Assembly: GCF_014208105.1 (NCBI RefSeq)
Contig: NZ_JACHMQ010000001.1
Location: 2,108,001-2,172,000 of the forward strand
Length of the DNA stretch: 64,000 nt
DNA from: Actinomadura coerulea
GTDB lineage: Bacteria; Actinomycetota; Actinomycetes; Streptosporangiales; Streptosporangiaceae
Direction: 5' to 3'
In this document: positions 24,247 through 32,625 of the stretch, in pieces
Numbering within the stretch: the stretch's first letter is position 1
Layout: each line of letters begins with the position of its first letter
Notes under the pieces: model-generated
The model's database searches: none
Seen by the model: the letters and a program-made list of their open reading frames with translations, nothing else
Told to the model about the DNA's origin: nothing
Program-made: the position numbers and the translations under genes

Positions 24247-24657
24247 ATGCACGAACATTGGCCGAAACTCAGCCAACGGGCGAGGAGAGGCAAGTTGTAC
24301 CGGACCCACGAGTTGCGCCGCGTCCGGACCGGGGAAACCGGGCTGGAGGAATGGGCCTGTCCCACGTGCGGCCGCCGCCTGCTGCTGCGGTGGCCGCCCT
24401 GCTACCACAAGACCATCGTCGAACCCGGCGACGAACGGGCCTGCCACATCGGCAGATCCGACGAGATCGCCGACTCCGTGGCCGGCGACGCCGCCGACGG
24501 CGCGCTCGACACCGCGAGCACCGGCCTCCTGGGCACGGCCGACACCCCCCGGACCGGCTGGCAGCGCCCCAACCAGCGGCGCTGGCTCCGCGAAACCGGC
24601 GTCGAGGCCCTGGAGAGCCACCACCGCACCCGTCTCAACCCCTCCGAACCCGTCTGA
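24247..24657 (+). CDS. Small protein with zinc-ribbon-like Cys cluster
   Basis: A 136-residue protein of no known family. The N-terminal 60 residues hold CPTCGRRLLLRWPPCYHK and a later CH in ERACHIGR, so four Cys and two His could bind zinc. The rest is polar and Asp/Ala/Thr-rich with no membrane segment. The gap before it is unusually AT-rich (about 24170-24246: CTTAAAGAGGCTT, TTTAACCTG), as expected for a promoter, and the ATG at 24247 has only a weak GGGAAA upstream. Codon use fits the surrounding genes. Role unknown; a DNA- or RNA-binding or regulatory protein is possible. Confidence 0.55.
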   Translation: MHEHWPKLSQRARRGKLYRTHELRRVRTGETGLEEWACPTCGRRLLLRWPPCYHKTIVEPGDERACHIGRSDEIADSVAGDAADGALDTASTGLLGTADTPRTGWQRPNQRRWLRETGVEALESHHRTRLNPSEPV

Positions 24658-24768
24658 CCCGGCCCCCGCGGCCCGAACCGATGCGCCCGCCCGATCCTCC
24701 CCGGGCGCCGCCTCGCCACCAGGTCCGCCCGCGGCACCCAAGGCCCCGGCGCCTCGCGGCACCGCCCG

Positions 24769-26415
24769 TCACGACCGCGCCAGCTCCGCGCGCAACCGGT
24801 CCAGGCCCATCGGCCCCAGATCCAGCGCCCGCCGGTGGAACCCCTTCAGATCGAAACCCGCGCCCTCCCGGCGCCGCGCCGCCTCCCGCGCCTCCAGCCA
24901 GACCCTCTCCCCCAGCTTGTAGGCGATCGCCTGCCCCGGACGCCCCAGATACCGGTCGATCTCGAACGCCACCGCCGAATCGGGATCGGGCCCCATGCGC
25001 CCCCGCAGGAACTCGAAACCCAGCTCCGGAGTCCACCGCTCCCCCTCGTGGAACCCCGTCCCCGCCGGGATCGGCAACTCCAGATGCAACCCGATGTCCA
25101 GCACCACCCGCGCCGCACGGAACCGCTGCCCGCCCGCCAGCATCCCCAGCCGGTGCGCCGGATCCCGGTAGTGGCCCAGCTCCTCCATCAGCCGCTCCGC
25201 GTACAGCCCCCACCCCTCGCAATGCCCCGGATGCAGCTCACTCGACAGTCGCTGGAACCGGTTCAGGCCCCGGTTCAGCGTCGTCACCCCCAGCTGCAGG
25301 TGGTGGCCCGGCACCCCCTCGTGGAACATCGTCGTCGGCACCGTCCAGGTCACGATGTCGGCCGACGGGTCCCGCACCGTCCACCACACCGTCCCCGGAC
25401 GCGACAGGTCCTCCGCCGGCGCCAGATAGTAGATCCCCGCCTCCACCGGCGGGATCCGGCACTCGATCCGCCGCAGCGGCCCCGGAATGTCGAAGTGCAC
25501 CCCGTCCAGATCGGCGATCGCCCGGTCCGCCAACTCCTGGATCCACCCCCGGAACGCCTCCGCGCCCCCGACCCGGTGCGCCGGATCGGCGTCCAGCGCC
25601 GCCATCACCGCCGGCAGCGGCTCACCCGGCAGGATCTCCCCCGCCGCCCCCGCCATCTCCGACTCGATCCGCGCCAGCTCCTCCCAGCCCCACGCGTACG
25701 TCTCGGCCAGATCCAGCTCCGTCCCGAGGAAGTCCCGCACCCCCAGCCGGTAACGGTCGGCCCCCAGCGCGTCCCGCTCCGGCGCCCGCCCCGCCAGCTC
25801 CCCCGTCAAGAAGGACGCGAACTCCTCCAGCGCCGCCGACGCCCCCCACGCCGCCTCCTCCAACGCGCCCCGCAGCGGCCCGTCCCCGTACCGCGCCGCC
25901 AGACCCGCCAGGTACGCCGGCGTGTCCGCGCACTCGCGAGCACTGCGCAGCACCTGCCGCCGCGCCGCCACCCGGCCCCGCCCGCACGCCCGCCGCAACG
26001 ACGCCCGCAGCCCCGCCAGGGCCCCCGGCAGCGCCCGCATCCGCGCGCGGACGGCCTCCCAGTCGGTGTCCGCCCCCTGGTCCAGCAGCTCCACGGCCAT
26101 CCGCAGCCGCTGGACGGGCCCGTCGGTGGTGTCCAGGAACTGCTCCCGCACCCCCGCCTCGTCCAGCGCCGCCTCGACCTCGAGACGCTCCCGCAGCACC
26201 GCCGCCGCGATCCGCCCCGCCTCGCCCCGCACCGGCACTCGGCCCAGCTCCGCCAGCGTCCGCCGCGTCAGCTCCGCACGCGCCTCCACCCCGTCGGGGC
26301 CGTAGTCGGTCAGCCGCGCGTCCTGCCCGGCGATCCCCATCATCGCCGCCAGGCACGGGTCCAGCGCGGCGAACTCGTCCACGTAGCGGTCGGCGAGGCC
26401 ATCCAGAGAGATCAC
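24769..26415 (-). CDS. DUF885-family protein, probable zinc-dependent hydrolase
   Basis: A 548-residue cytoplasmic protein of the DUF885 family. The signature FHEGVPGHHLQLG, with an HExxxGHH arrangement of possible zinc ligands and a general-base Glu, lies near residue 360; a C-terminal FLRGRMGPDPDSAVAFEIDRY and PGQAIAYKLGERVW also match the family. Family members look like gluzincin-type peptidases, though few have been studied. Length is typical. The start ATG at 26415 is followed by an LDGLADRYVDEF helix typical for the N-terminus. It stands as a single gene. Third-position bases favour G over C, the reverse of most minus-strand genes nearer the left end. Confidence 0.85.
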   Translation of the reverse strand: MISLDGLADRYVDEFAALDPCLAAMMGIAGQDARLTDYGPDGVEARAELTRRTLAELGRVPVRGEAGRIAAAVLRERLEVEAALDEAGVREQFLDTTDGPVQRLRMAVELLDQGADTDWEAVRARMRALPGALAGLRASLRRACGRGRVAARRQVLRSARECADTPAYLAGLAARYGDGPLRGALEEAAWGASAALEEFASFLTGELAGRAPERDALGADRYRLGVRDFLGTELDLAETYAWGWEELARIESEMAGAAGEILPGEPLPAVMAALDADPAHRVGGAEAFRGWIQELADRAIADLDGVHFDIPGPLRRIECRIPPVEAGIYYLAPAEDLSRPGTVWWTVRDPSADIVTWTVPTTMFHEGVPGHHLQLGVTTLNRGLNRFQRLSSELHPGHCEGWGLYAERLMEELGHYRDPAHRLGMLAGGQRFRAARVVLDIGLHLELPIPAGTGFHEGERWTPELGFEFLRGRMGPDPDSAVAFEIDRYLGRPGQAIAYKLGERVWLEAREAARRREGAGFDLKGFHRRALDLGPMGLDRLRAELARS

Positions 26416-26514
26416 CGCCCCAGGCTACGACCCCCGCCCTTAAAAGCGATCATGAAATTGTGCCAAAACGGCGCCCCCGGCCCCCGGCCCCCGCGGGCCG
26501 CGGCCGGCAGGCCC

Positions 26515-27168
26515 TCAGCGCGCCTCGGCCGCCAGCCGCACACCCAGCCCCACCAGCACCACACCCGACACCTGGTCCAGCCGACGCCGCACCCCAGGAC
26601 GCCCCAGCACCTGCCGCGCCGCCCCCACCAGCCACACCACCGCCGTGTACCAGACCAGGTCGATCAACGCCCACAGCACCGAGAACCCCACCAGCACCGC
26701 CGCGACCGGCCACCCCTCCGGCACGAACTGCGGCAGGAACGACACCGCGAACACCCCCGCCTTCGGATTGGCGAAGTTCGTCACCAGCCCCAGCCGGTAG
26801 GACCGCCACCCCGTCCCCCCGGCCCCCGGCCCGTCCCCCTCCACGTCCAGACCCTCACCAGCACCCGCCGAGCCCGGGCCGCCACGGCGCGCACGCCACA
26901 ACGCCCGCACCCCGAACCACACCAGCACCACCGCACCGGCGACCCGCAACCCCTCATACGCCAGCCGCGACGCCGCCAGCAGCGCCGACAGCCCCACCGC
27001 CGCCGCCACCCCCCACAGCAGCACCCCCGTCTCGTTCCCCAGCACCGCCGCCAGCCCCGCGCGCCGCCCCGACCGCATCGACTGACGCATGATCACAACC
27101 GTGCTCGGCCCCGGCACCAACGCGATCAGCACCGCCGCGCCCGCGAACGCGAGCAGACTCTCCAGCAT
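26515..27168 (-). CDS. LysE/RhtB-family amino acid exporter
   Basis: A 217-residue membrane protein with six hydrophobic segments. The family marks are the N-terminal ALVPGPSTVVIMRQS with GPS/N motif in the first helix pair, GLAAVLGNETGVLLWG, and the central TNFANPKAGVFAVSFLPQFV. LysE-type proteins export basic or neutral amino acids or their analogues with proton exchange. The ATG at 27168 is preferred over an upstream GTG at 27210 because the family begins directly with a hydrophobic helix and GGGGGG precedes it. No regulator of the ArgP/LysG type is adjacent. Substrate unknown. Confidence 0.85.
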   Translation of the reverse strand: MLESLLAFAGAAVLIALVPGPSTVVIMRQSMRSGRRAGLAAVLGNETGVLLWGVAAAVGLSALLAASRLAYEGLRVAGAVVLVWFGVRALWRARRGGPGSAGAGEGLDVEGDGPGAGGTGWRSYRLGLVTNFANPKAGVFAVSFLPQFVPEGWPVAAVLVGFSVLWALIDLVWYTAVVWLVGAARQVLGRPGVRRRLDQVSGVVLVGLGVRLAAEAR

Positions 27169-27261
27169 CCCCCCATGCTGGCCGCCCGCCCACCACCACG
27201 CAACGCCCATTTCCCTGCAAAGCAGCCGTCTAAGACGGAGGCCGACACCCCCGCCGAAACC

Positions 27262-28026
27262 CTACAAAGGCGCGCCGTCTCCCCCACCCGAACCCGACGA
27301 CGGCGAAGGCGCAGGCGACGACGGACCCGGCGACCTCGGCGGCACCGACGGCGACGGAGCCGGCGTCGTCGGAACCGGAGACCGCTCCGGCCCCCGAATA
27401 GACGGCGTCGGCTCCGGCGGCGGAGGCGGCGGCTCCTTCGCCACCGGCTGACACGCGAACAACACACCCATCAACAACGCCAACACCAGCAACACCGCCG
27501 CCAGCCCCACCACGGCCGCGACCAGACTCCGCTCCGGCGCCCGCTCCCCACCCCCGACACCACCCGGCACCGGCCGAGGCCCCTCCAACGCCGGCTCACC
27601 CGACCCCAACCAGTACGGCTGGAACTGCGGACCACGCCGACGCCCACCCCACCGACCACGGCCCGACCCCTGGAACGCGACCGGCTCCAGGAACCGCTCC
27701 GCCCCCACACGATCCACCTCATACGACGTCGCCACCCACGGCGCCGGCCCATCCGGCTGCGCCGCCACCACCGGCGCACCCTCACCCGAACCCACGCCCC
27801 CCGGCCCACGCCCCGGCCCCGGCACCGCCGCATTGATCGCAGCACGGAACCGGTCCCGCGCCGCCGCATCACCCGCCGCACCCCGGTTCAGCACCGCCAC
27901 ACTCGCGCGCCGCCCCTCACCGTCCACCCCCAGGAACACGATCCCGGCGGCGGACTCCGACAAACGCGCCGCCAGACGGAACGGCCCCAACTGAGCAGGA
28001 TCACCAGGCGGCAACGGCCTCGACAT
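27262..28026 (-). CDS. Single-pass membrane protein with degenerate kinase N-lobe and Pro-rich exterior
   Basis: A 254-residue protein. Residues 12-48, beginning LGPFRLAARLSES and ending ASVAVLN, follow the N-lobe of Hanks-type Ser/Thr kinases (GPFRL..LG.GGMG..Y.G.D.....VAVK), but the glycine loop is lost (SESAAGIVF) and the VAVK lysine is absent; a later PAPWVATSYE matches the hinge region. No C-lobe follows, so it cannot be a kinase. One transmembrane helix spans about 167-191, then a Pro/Ser/Thr-rich tail of about 60 residues. Start ATG at 28026, with TAGTGT 7 nt upstream and no Shine-Dalgarno, looks leaderless. It is divergent from the MoxR operon. Function unknown. Confidence 0.6.
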   Translation of the reverse strand: MSRPLPPGDPAQLGPFRLAARLSESAAGIVFLGVDGEGRRASVAVLNRGAAGDAAARDRFRAAINAAVPGPGRGPGGVGSGEGAPVVAAQPDGPAPWVATSYEVDRVGAERFLEPVAFQGSGRGRWGGRRRGPQFQPYWLGSGEPALEGPRPVPGGVGGGERAPERSLVAAVVGLAAVLLVLALLMGVLFACQPVAKEPPPPPPEPTPSIRGPERSPVPTTPAPSPSVPPRSPGPSSPAPSPSSGSGGGDGAPL

Positions 28027-28033
28027 GGCCGCA

Positions 28034-28039
28034 ACACTA
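28034..28039 (-). promoter_or_regulatory. -10 hexamer of a leaderless transcript
   Basis: TAGTGT on the minus strand, 7 nt before the ATG at 28026. Spacing fits transcription starting at the start codon. Confidence 0.45.
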
Positions 28040-28212
28040 ACAACCACGCCCTACGATCGGCCCCGGAACACCCCCCGCCCGCACCCCGAACCGATCACTC
28101 TCCGCACGCACGTATCCCCGGCGAACGGGTACAAGTGATCGCGTAGGGTCGTAAGGCCCCCCATCCGACGCACGAGGACAGGGCACACGACGGACAAGTG
28201 AGGGACACCCAC

Positions 28213-29229
28213 ATGACCATCGCCGCCACCGACGTCGACGAGGCCGCAGTCCTCCTGCAGCACACCCTCGCCGAAGTCAAGAAGGTCATCGTCGGCCAGG
28301 ACCACATGGTCGAACGCATGATCGTCGCGCTCCTCGCCCGCGGCCACTGCCTCCTCGAAGGCGTCCCCGGCGTCGCCAAGACCCTCGCCGTCGGAACCCT
28401 CGCCCGCGTCGTCGGCGGCACCTTCGCCCGCCTCCAGTTCACCCCCGACCTCGTCCCCTCCGACATCGTCGGCACCCGCATCTACCACCCCTCCACCGAA
28501 CAGTTCGACGTCGAACTCGGCCCCGTCTTCGTCAACTTCGTCCTCGCCGACGAGATCAACCGCGCCCCCGCCAAAGTCCAGTCGGCCCTCCTGGAAGTCA
28601 TGGCCGAACGCCAGGTCTCCCTCGGCGGCAACACCTACCCCCTCCCCCGCCCCTTCCTCGTCCTGGCCACCCAGAACCCCATCGAGTCCGAAGGCGTCTA
28701 CCCCCTCCCCGAAGCACAACGCGACCGCTTCCTCATGAAGATCGACGTCCACCACCCCGCCGCCCACGAGGAACTCCAGATCCTCCAGCGCATGAGCGTC
28801 GACCCGCCCGAAGCCGCCCAGATCCTCGACACCGACCGCCTCGCCGGCCTCCAACGCGCCGCCCAGGAGGTCTCCCTCCACGAACTCATCGCCGACTACA
28901 TCGTCCGGCTCGTCATGGCCACCCGCGAACCCGACCAGTACCGCCTCCCCGACCTGCGCGGCGTCATCGACATCGGCGCCAGCCCCCGCGCCACCCTCGG
29001 CCTCGCCTCCGCCGCCCGCGCCCTCGCCCTCCTCGCCGGACGCGACTACGTCCTGCCCGACGACGTCCACGCCGTCGCCCGCGACGTCATGGCCCACCGC
29101 ATCGTCCTCACCTTCGACGCCCTCGCCGACGGCATCGACACCGCCGACGTCATCACCCAGATCCTCGCCGCCGTCCCCCCACCCCGCGTCGTCTGGAACC
29201 ACGGCGCGGCGGCGGTGACCACCGCATGA
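28213..29229 (+). CDS. MoxR-family AAA+ ATPase
   Basis: A 338-residue AAA+ chaperone-like ATPase. Walker A is GVPGVAKT, Walker B VLADEINRAP, sensor 1 LVLATQNPIE, sensor 2 region GASPRATLGLA; a RIYHPSTEQF insert and LPEAQRDRF are typical of MoxR. Members assemble or activate von Willebrand (VWA) proteins and help mature enzymes or envelope complexes. ATG at 28213 follows GAGGGA. It heads a three-gene operon with DUF58 and VWA genes joined by ATGA overlaps, the classic MoxR-DUF58-VWA unit. The client is unknown; the divergent pseudokinase-like membrane protein is a candidate partner. Confidence 0.93.
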   Translation: MTIAATDVDEAAVLLQHTLAEVKKVIVGQDHMVERMIVALLARGHCLLEGVPGVAKTLAVGTLARVVGGTFARLQFTPDLVPSDIVGTRIYHPSTEQFDVELGPVFVNFVLADEINRAPAKVQSALLEVMAERQVSLGGNTYPLPRPFLVLATQNPIESEGVYPLPEAQRDRFLMKIDVHHPAAHEELQILQRMSVDPPEAAQILDTDRLAGLQRAAQEVSLHELIADYIVRLVMATREPDQYRLPDLRGVIDIGASPRATLGLASAARALALLAGRDYVLPDDVHAVARDVMAHRIVLTFDALADGIDTADVITQILAAVPPPRVVWNHGAAAVTTA

Positions 29230-30239
29230 CCCCCCGGCGCCGGCGCAGCGGCAAACTCGCCCACCTCGCCCCCGAACGCACCCTGCGCCGACTCGAACTC
29301 CAGGTCACCCGCCGCCTCGACGGCCTCCTCAACGGCGAACACCTCGGCCTCCTCCCCGGCCCCGGCACCGAACTCGCCGAAGCCCGCCTCTACCAGCCCG
29401 GCGAAGACGACGTCCGCCACATGGACTGGGCCGTCACCGCCCGCACCACCACCCCCCACGTCCGCGACCTCATCGCCGACCACGAACTCGAAGCCTGGGC
29501 CCTGGTCGACCTCACCCCCAGCATGGACTTCGGCACCGGCACCATGATCAAACGCGACCTCGCCGTCGCCGCCCTCGCCGCCGTCGGCTTCCTCACCGTC
29601 CGCCTCGGCGACCGCGTCGGCGCCTACCTCCTCCACGACGACGGCATGCGCCGCTGGCCCGCCCGCACCGGCAAGCCCGCCATGTACGCCCTCCTCCAAG
29701 CCGTCCTCGACGCCCAGTCCGCCGACGACCGCGCCGGACCCCGCACCGGCACCACCGCCCCGCCCCGCGACCTCGCCGCCGCCGTCGCCTCCCTCGACCG
29801 CGGCCAGACCCGCCGCGGCCTGCGCGTCGTCATCTCCGACTTCCTCACCCCCGACGGCGCCGACCCCACCCCCGACGGCCCCCACGGCCAGCCCGCCTGG
29901 GAACGCCCCCTGCGCCGCCTCACCACCCGCCACCAGGTCCTCGCCATCGAGATCATCGACCCCCGCGAACTCGACCTGCCCGACGTCGGCCTCGTCGAGA
30001 TGACCGACCCCGAGACCGGCACCGTCCACGAGATCGTCCTCAACCGCCGCGTCCGCGAACGCTACGCCGCCGCCGCCGCCGAACAGCGCGACCGCACCCG
30101 CGCCGCCCTGCGCCGCTGCGGCGCCCACCACCTCGTCCTGCGCACCGACCGCGACTGGATCGCCGACGTCGCCCGCTTCGCCCTCCGCCAGCGCCGCGCC
30201 GCAGGCCGGCCCGTCACCAACGCGGGAGTGCGCCCATGA
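29226..30239 (+). CDS. DUF58 domain protein (VWA-like)
   Basis: A 337-residue protein of the DUF58 family. The hallmark YQPGEDDVRHMDWAVTARTT lies near residue 58, followed by a VWA-like fold with DLTPSMDFG in place of a full MIDAS DxSxS. No N-terminal membrane pair is seen, so this copy is soluble or peripheral, unlike longer DUF58 proteins. Overlaps the moxR stop by ATGA and the following VWA gene the same way, so all three are co-translated. Family members are clients or adaptors of MoxR ATPases. Physiological role unknown. Confidence 0.9.
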   Translation: MTPRRRRSGKLAHLAPERTLRRLELQVTRRLDGLLNGEHLGLLPGPGTELAEARLYQPGEDDVRHMDWAVTARTTTPHVRDLIADHELEAWALVDLTPSMDFGTGTMIKRDLAVAALAAVGFLTVRLGDRVGAYLLHDDGMRRWPARTGKPAMYALLQAVLDAQSADDRAGPRTGTTAPPRDLAAAVASLDRGQTRRGLRVVISDFLTPDGADPTPDGPHGQPAWERPLRRLTTRHQVLAIEIIDPRELDLPDVGLVEMTDPETGTVHEIVLNRRVRERYAAAAAEQRDRTRAALRRCGAHHLVLRTDRDWIADVARFALRQRRAAGRPVTNAGVRP

Positions 30240-31183
30240 CCTTCCTGTCACCCGAACGCCTCTGGCTCCTCGGCCTCCTGCCGCTCCTGGCCGCCGTCTA
30301 CCTGCTCCTGCAACTGCGCCGCGGCCGGTACGCCGTCCGGTTCACCAACCTCGCGCTGCTGTCCCAGGTCGCCCCCCGCCGCCCCGGCTGGCGCCGGCAC
30401 GTCTCCGCCGTCCTGTTCCTCATCATGATCGCCTTCATGATGTTCGGGTTCGCGCGCCCCGCCACCGCCGTCAAGGTCCCCCGCGACCGCGCCACCATCG
30501 TCGTCGCCGTCGACGTGTCGCTGTCCATGATGGCCAGGGACGTCTCCCCCTCCCGCCTCGACGCCGCCAAGGCCGCCGCCAAGCGGTTCATCGGCGACCT
30601 GCCCCGCCGCTTCAACGTCGGCGTCGTCGCCTTCGCCGGCAACGCCAACCTCATCGCCGCCCCCACCGCCGACCGCGACGCCGCCGTCGCCTCCCTCGAC
30701 CAGCTCGTCCTGGCCAAGCGCACCGCCATCGGCGAGGCGGTGTTCACCTCGCTGCAGGCCGTCCGGTCCTTCGACGCCCAGGCCCGCCAGGACCCGCCGC
30801 CCGCCCACATCGTCCTGCTGTCCGACGGCGACAACACCACCGGACGGTCGGTGCAGGAGGCCGTCGACGCCAGCCGCCTCGCCCACGTCCCGGTCTCCAC
30901 CATCGCCTTCGGCACCCCCTACGGCACCGTCGACATCGAAGGCGAGACCACCAGCGTCTCGGTCAACAAGGAGACCCTCAAGAGCCTCGCGGAGAGCACC
31001 GAGGGCAAGGCCTACGAGGCCGCCGACGCCGACCAGCTCCGCGAGGTGTACGCCAACATCGGCACCTCCCTCGGCTTCAGGACCGAGCACCGCGACGTCG
31101 CCGCCCGCTACGTCGGCATCGCGCTGCTGTTCGCCTTCGCCGCCGGCGGCGTCTCGCTCGCCTGGTTCTCCCGCCTCCCCTGA
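30236..31183 (+). CDS. VWA-domain membrane protein (BatA-like)
   Basis: A 315-residue protein. Two N-terminal hydrophobic segments (about 8-24 and 55-77), a VWA domain with an intact MIDAS start DVSLSMMARD and a T in KRTAIGEAVF, SDGDNTTGR, then a C-terminal membrane helix (about 288-310). The layout is that of BatA-type aerotolerance proteins, which present the VWA domain on one face of the membrane and bind partners through a divalent metal. It closes the MoxR-DUF58-VWA operon. The operon is thought in other bacteria to mature envelope complexes; the target here is not known. Confidence 0.9.
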   Translation: MTFLSPERLWLLGLLPLLAAVYLLLQLRRGRYAVRFTNLALLSQVAPRRPGWRRHVSAVLFLIMIAFMMFGFARPATAVKVPRDRATIVVAVDVSLSMMARDVSPSRLDAAKAAAKRFIGDLPRRFNVGVVAFAGNANLIAAPTADRDAAVASLDQLVLAKRTAIGEAVFTSLQAVRSFDAQARQDPPPAHIVLLSDGDNTTGRSVQEAVDASRLAHVPVSTIAFGTPYGTVDIEGETTSVSVNKETLKSLAESTEGKAYEAADADQLREVYANIGTSLGFRTEHRDVAARYVGIALLFAFAAGGVSLAWFSRLP

Positions 31184-31232
31184 CCGCGCGCACGGCGCCG
31201 GAGGGCCCCGAACGCTGATACGGTCGGCCGAC

Positions 31233-31847
31233 GTGGGGGAACACTACTTCGCGGAGCGGCCGGGCGCCGCCAGCCGCCGCCGCACCGTCGACCTCGTCCT
31301 GCCGGACCTGCACCTACGGCTCGACACCGACAGCGGCATGTTCTCCCCCGACCGCATCGATCCCGGCACCCGCGTGCTGCTGGAGACCGTCCCTCCGCCC
31401 CCGCAGACCGGCGACCTGCTCGATCTCGGCTGCGGATACGGCCCCATCGCCATCACCATGGCCAAACGCTCGCCTCAGGCGAGTGTTCTTGGGGTTGATG
31501 TGAATCAGAGAGCCATCACCCTCGCGGAGAATAATGCAAAAACCGCGGGCCTTGACAATGTAAGGTTCACTCTGGTGGACGATGCCGACCCCGGGCTGCG
31601 GTTCGCGGCGATCTGGTCCAACCCCCCGATCCGCATCGGCAAGACCGCCCTGCACGACCTCCTCCTCACCTGGCTCCCCCGCCTGGCCCCCGGCGGCCTC
31701 GCCCACCTCGTCGTCCAGAAGCACCTCGGCTCCGACTCCCTCCAGAAGTGGCTCGCGGCCCAGGGCTTCCCCACCGAGCGGATCGCCTCCCGGTCCGCCT
31801 ACCGCGTCCTGCGCGTCGCCCCCCGCACGGAAGGCCCCACCCGATGA
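31233..31847 (+). CDS. Class I SAM methyltransferase, MTS/RsmC-like
   Basis: A 204-residue methyltransferase of the MTS domain family (RsmC/RlmG type, which methylate guanine N2 in rRNA). Motif I DLLDLGCGYGPIAI, acidic GVDVN at the end of strand 2, and the NPPI catalytic motif in IWSNPPIRIGK are intact. GTG at 31233 has TACGGT 8 nt upstream and no Shine-Dalgarno, so probably leaderless. The next gene, a TrmH/SpoU enzyme, overlaps by ATGA, which suggests an rRNA or tRNA modification operon. Codons from about 31473 to 31578 are strikingly AT-rich at third positions, unlike all flanking DNA (see the separate entry). Confidence 0.87.
   Translation: MGEHYFAERPGAASRRRTVDLVLPDLHLRLDTDSGMFSPDRIDPGTRVLLETVPPPPQTGDLLDLGCGYGPIAITMAKRSPQASVLGVDVNQRAITLAENNAKTAGLDNVRFTLVDDADPGLRFAAIWSNPPIRIGKTALHDLLLTWLPRLAPGGLAHLVVQKHLGSDSLQKWLAAQGFPTERIASRSAYRVLRVAPRTEGPTR
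31465..31578 (+). other. Low-GC3 patch with a 10-bp hairpin inside the methyltransferase gene
   Basis: From the CCT codon at 31473, about half of 35 codons end in A or T (CCT, AGT, GTT, CTT, GAT, AAT, AGA, GCA, AAA, GTA, ACT), while the gene on both sides ends almost only in G or C. The patch opens with AACGCTCGCC (31465-31474) pairing with GGCGAGTGTT (31478-31487) around TCA, one G-U pair included, followed by CTT. The protein stays conserved-looking, so this is a nucleotide-level signal. Confidence 0.6.
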
Positions 31848-32395
31848 GCACCCCCGACCCCGCGCAGGGCCGCCGCCAGCTGCGCCCCACCGACGTCAAG
31901 CGCCTCAACCGCGACTGGCGCCGGCGCACCGGCGCCCGCGTCGACCTGCTCGTCGAATCGGTCACCCAGCCGTTCAACATGGGCTCGATCATCCGCAGTG
32001 CCGCCGTGTTCGGCGTCGAGCACCTCTGGCTCGCCGGCAACGCCACGGCCCCCACCCACCGCAACGTCGCCAAGACCGCCCTCGGCACCGAGCGCCTCGT
32101 GTCGTGGGAACACGCCGGCACCGCCGCCGAGGCCGCCGCCACCGTCCGCAAGGCCGGTCTGCGGCTGGTCGCGGTGGAGCTGACGGCCGACGCCGTGCCC
32201 CTGCACGAGGCGCCCCTCGACGGAGACGTCTGCCTCGCCATCGGCAGTGAGGACCACGGCTGCTCCCCCGCCCTCCTGAGCGCCGCCGACGCCGTCACCT
32301 ACATCCCCCAGATCGGACGCGTCGGCTCCCTCAACGTCGCCGTCGCCACCGCCGTCGCCCTCGCCGAGGCCCGCCGGCGCGAATGGAGCGCCTGA
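31844..32395 (+). CDS. SpoU/TrmH-family RNA 2'-O-methyltransferase
   Basis: A 183-residue SPOUT methyltransferase. All three family motifs are present: motif 1 NMGSIIRSAAVFG, motif 2 LAIGSEDHGCS, motif 3 IPQIGRVGSLNVAVATAVAL, which build the trefoil-knot SAM site. These enzymes methylate ribose 2'-OH in tRNA (Gm18 type) or rRNA. No extra RNA-binding domain is present, so it is a minimal TrmH/TrmL-like form. Its ATG at 31844 overlaps the stop of the MTS methyltransferase, so both act in one operon. Target nucleotide unknown. Confidence 0.9.
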   Translation: MSTPDPAQGRRQLRPTDVKRLNRDWRRRTGARVDLLVESVTQPFNMGSIIRSAAVFGVEHLWLAGNATAPTHRNVAKTALGTERLVSWEHAGTAAEAAATVRKAGLRLVAVELTADAVPLHEAPLDGDVCLAIGSEDHGCSPALLSAADAVTYIPQIGRVGSLNVAVATAVALAEARRREWSA

Positions 32396-32519
32396 CCCGG
32401 GCACGTTCGCGTTCGCCGCACGTGATGCATCGCTGAAGCGCCCTGTCACCGCGCATCAGCGATCGATATTCATCGCGAGGACGAGGCCGCCGGGGATACC
32501 GCGACCGTCGCGGGCGCGT

Positions 32520-32525
32520 TACGAT
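32520..32525 (+). promoter_or_regulatory. -10 hexamer of the leader-peptide transcript
   Basis: TACGAT, 6 nt before the ATG of the heptapeptide leader at 32532. The same hexamer-to-start spacing occurs inside the fusion gene (CACGAT at 33817, ATG at 33829). A leaderless start is inferred. Confidence 0.5.
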
Positions 32526-32531
32526 CAAGCC

Positions 32532-32555
32532 ATGCAGTTCCTCATCTATGGGTAG
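32532..32555 (+). CDS. Heptapeptide leader MQFLIYG
   Basis: A complete micro-ORF, ATG CAG TTC CTC ATC TAT GGG TAG, coding MQFLIYG. It has no Shine-Dalgarno but lies 6 nt after TACGAT, so it would be translated from the 5' end of the message. The stop codon is followed after 8 nt by a strong hairpin (32564-32583) and after 70 nt by the transporter-methyltransferase gene. This arrangement is that of ribosome-mediated attenuators in front of drug-resistance genes, where a stalled ribosome changes leader folding. Expression and stalling are not shown by the sequence. Confidence 0.5.
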   Translation: MQFLIYG

Positions 32556-32563
32556 ACGCCCCT

Positions 32564-32583
32564 GCCGCCGCTCATACGGCGGC
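32564..32583 (+). promoter_or_regulatory. Leader hairpin, candidate attenuator
   Basis: GCCGCCG (32564-32570) pairs with CGGCGGC (32577-32583) around CTCATA; GACGC (32555-32559) and GCGTC (32592-32596) can add an outer stem. It sits between the heptapeptide stop and the GTG of the transporter gene. No U-run follows, so it may act on translation or as a non-canonical terminator. Confidence 0.45.
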
Positions 32584-32625
32584 GGCTTCCAGCGTCCCCG
32601 TAGCCCCCCTCTGAGGAACTTCTCC

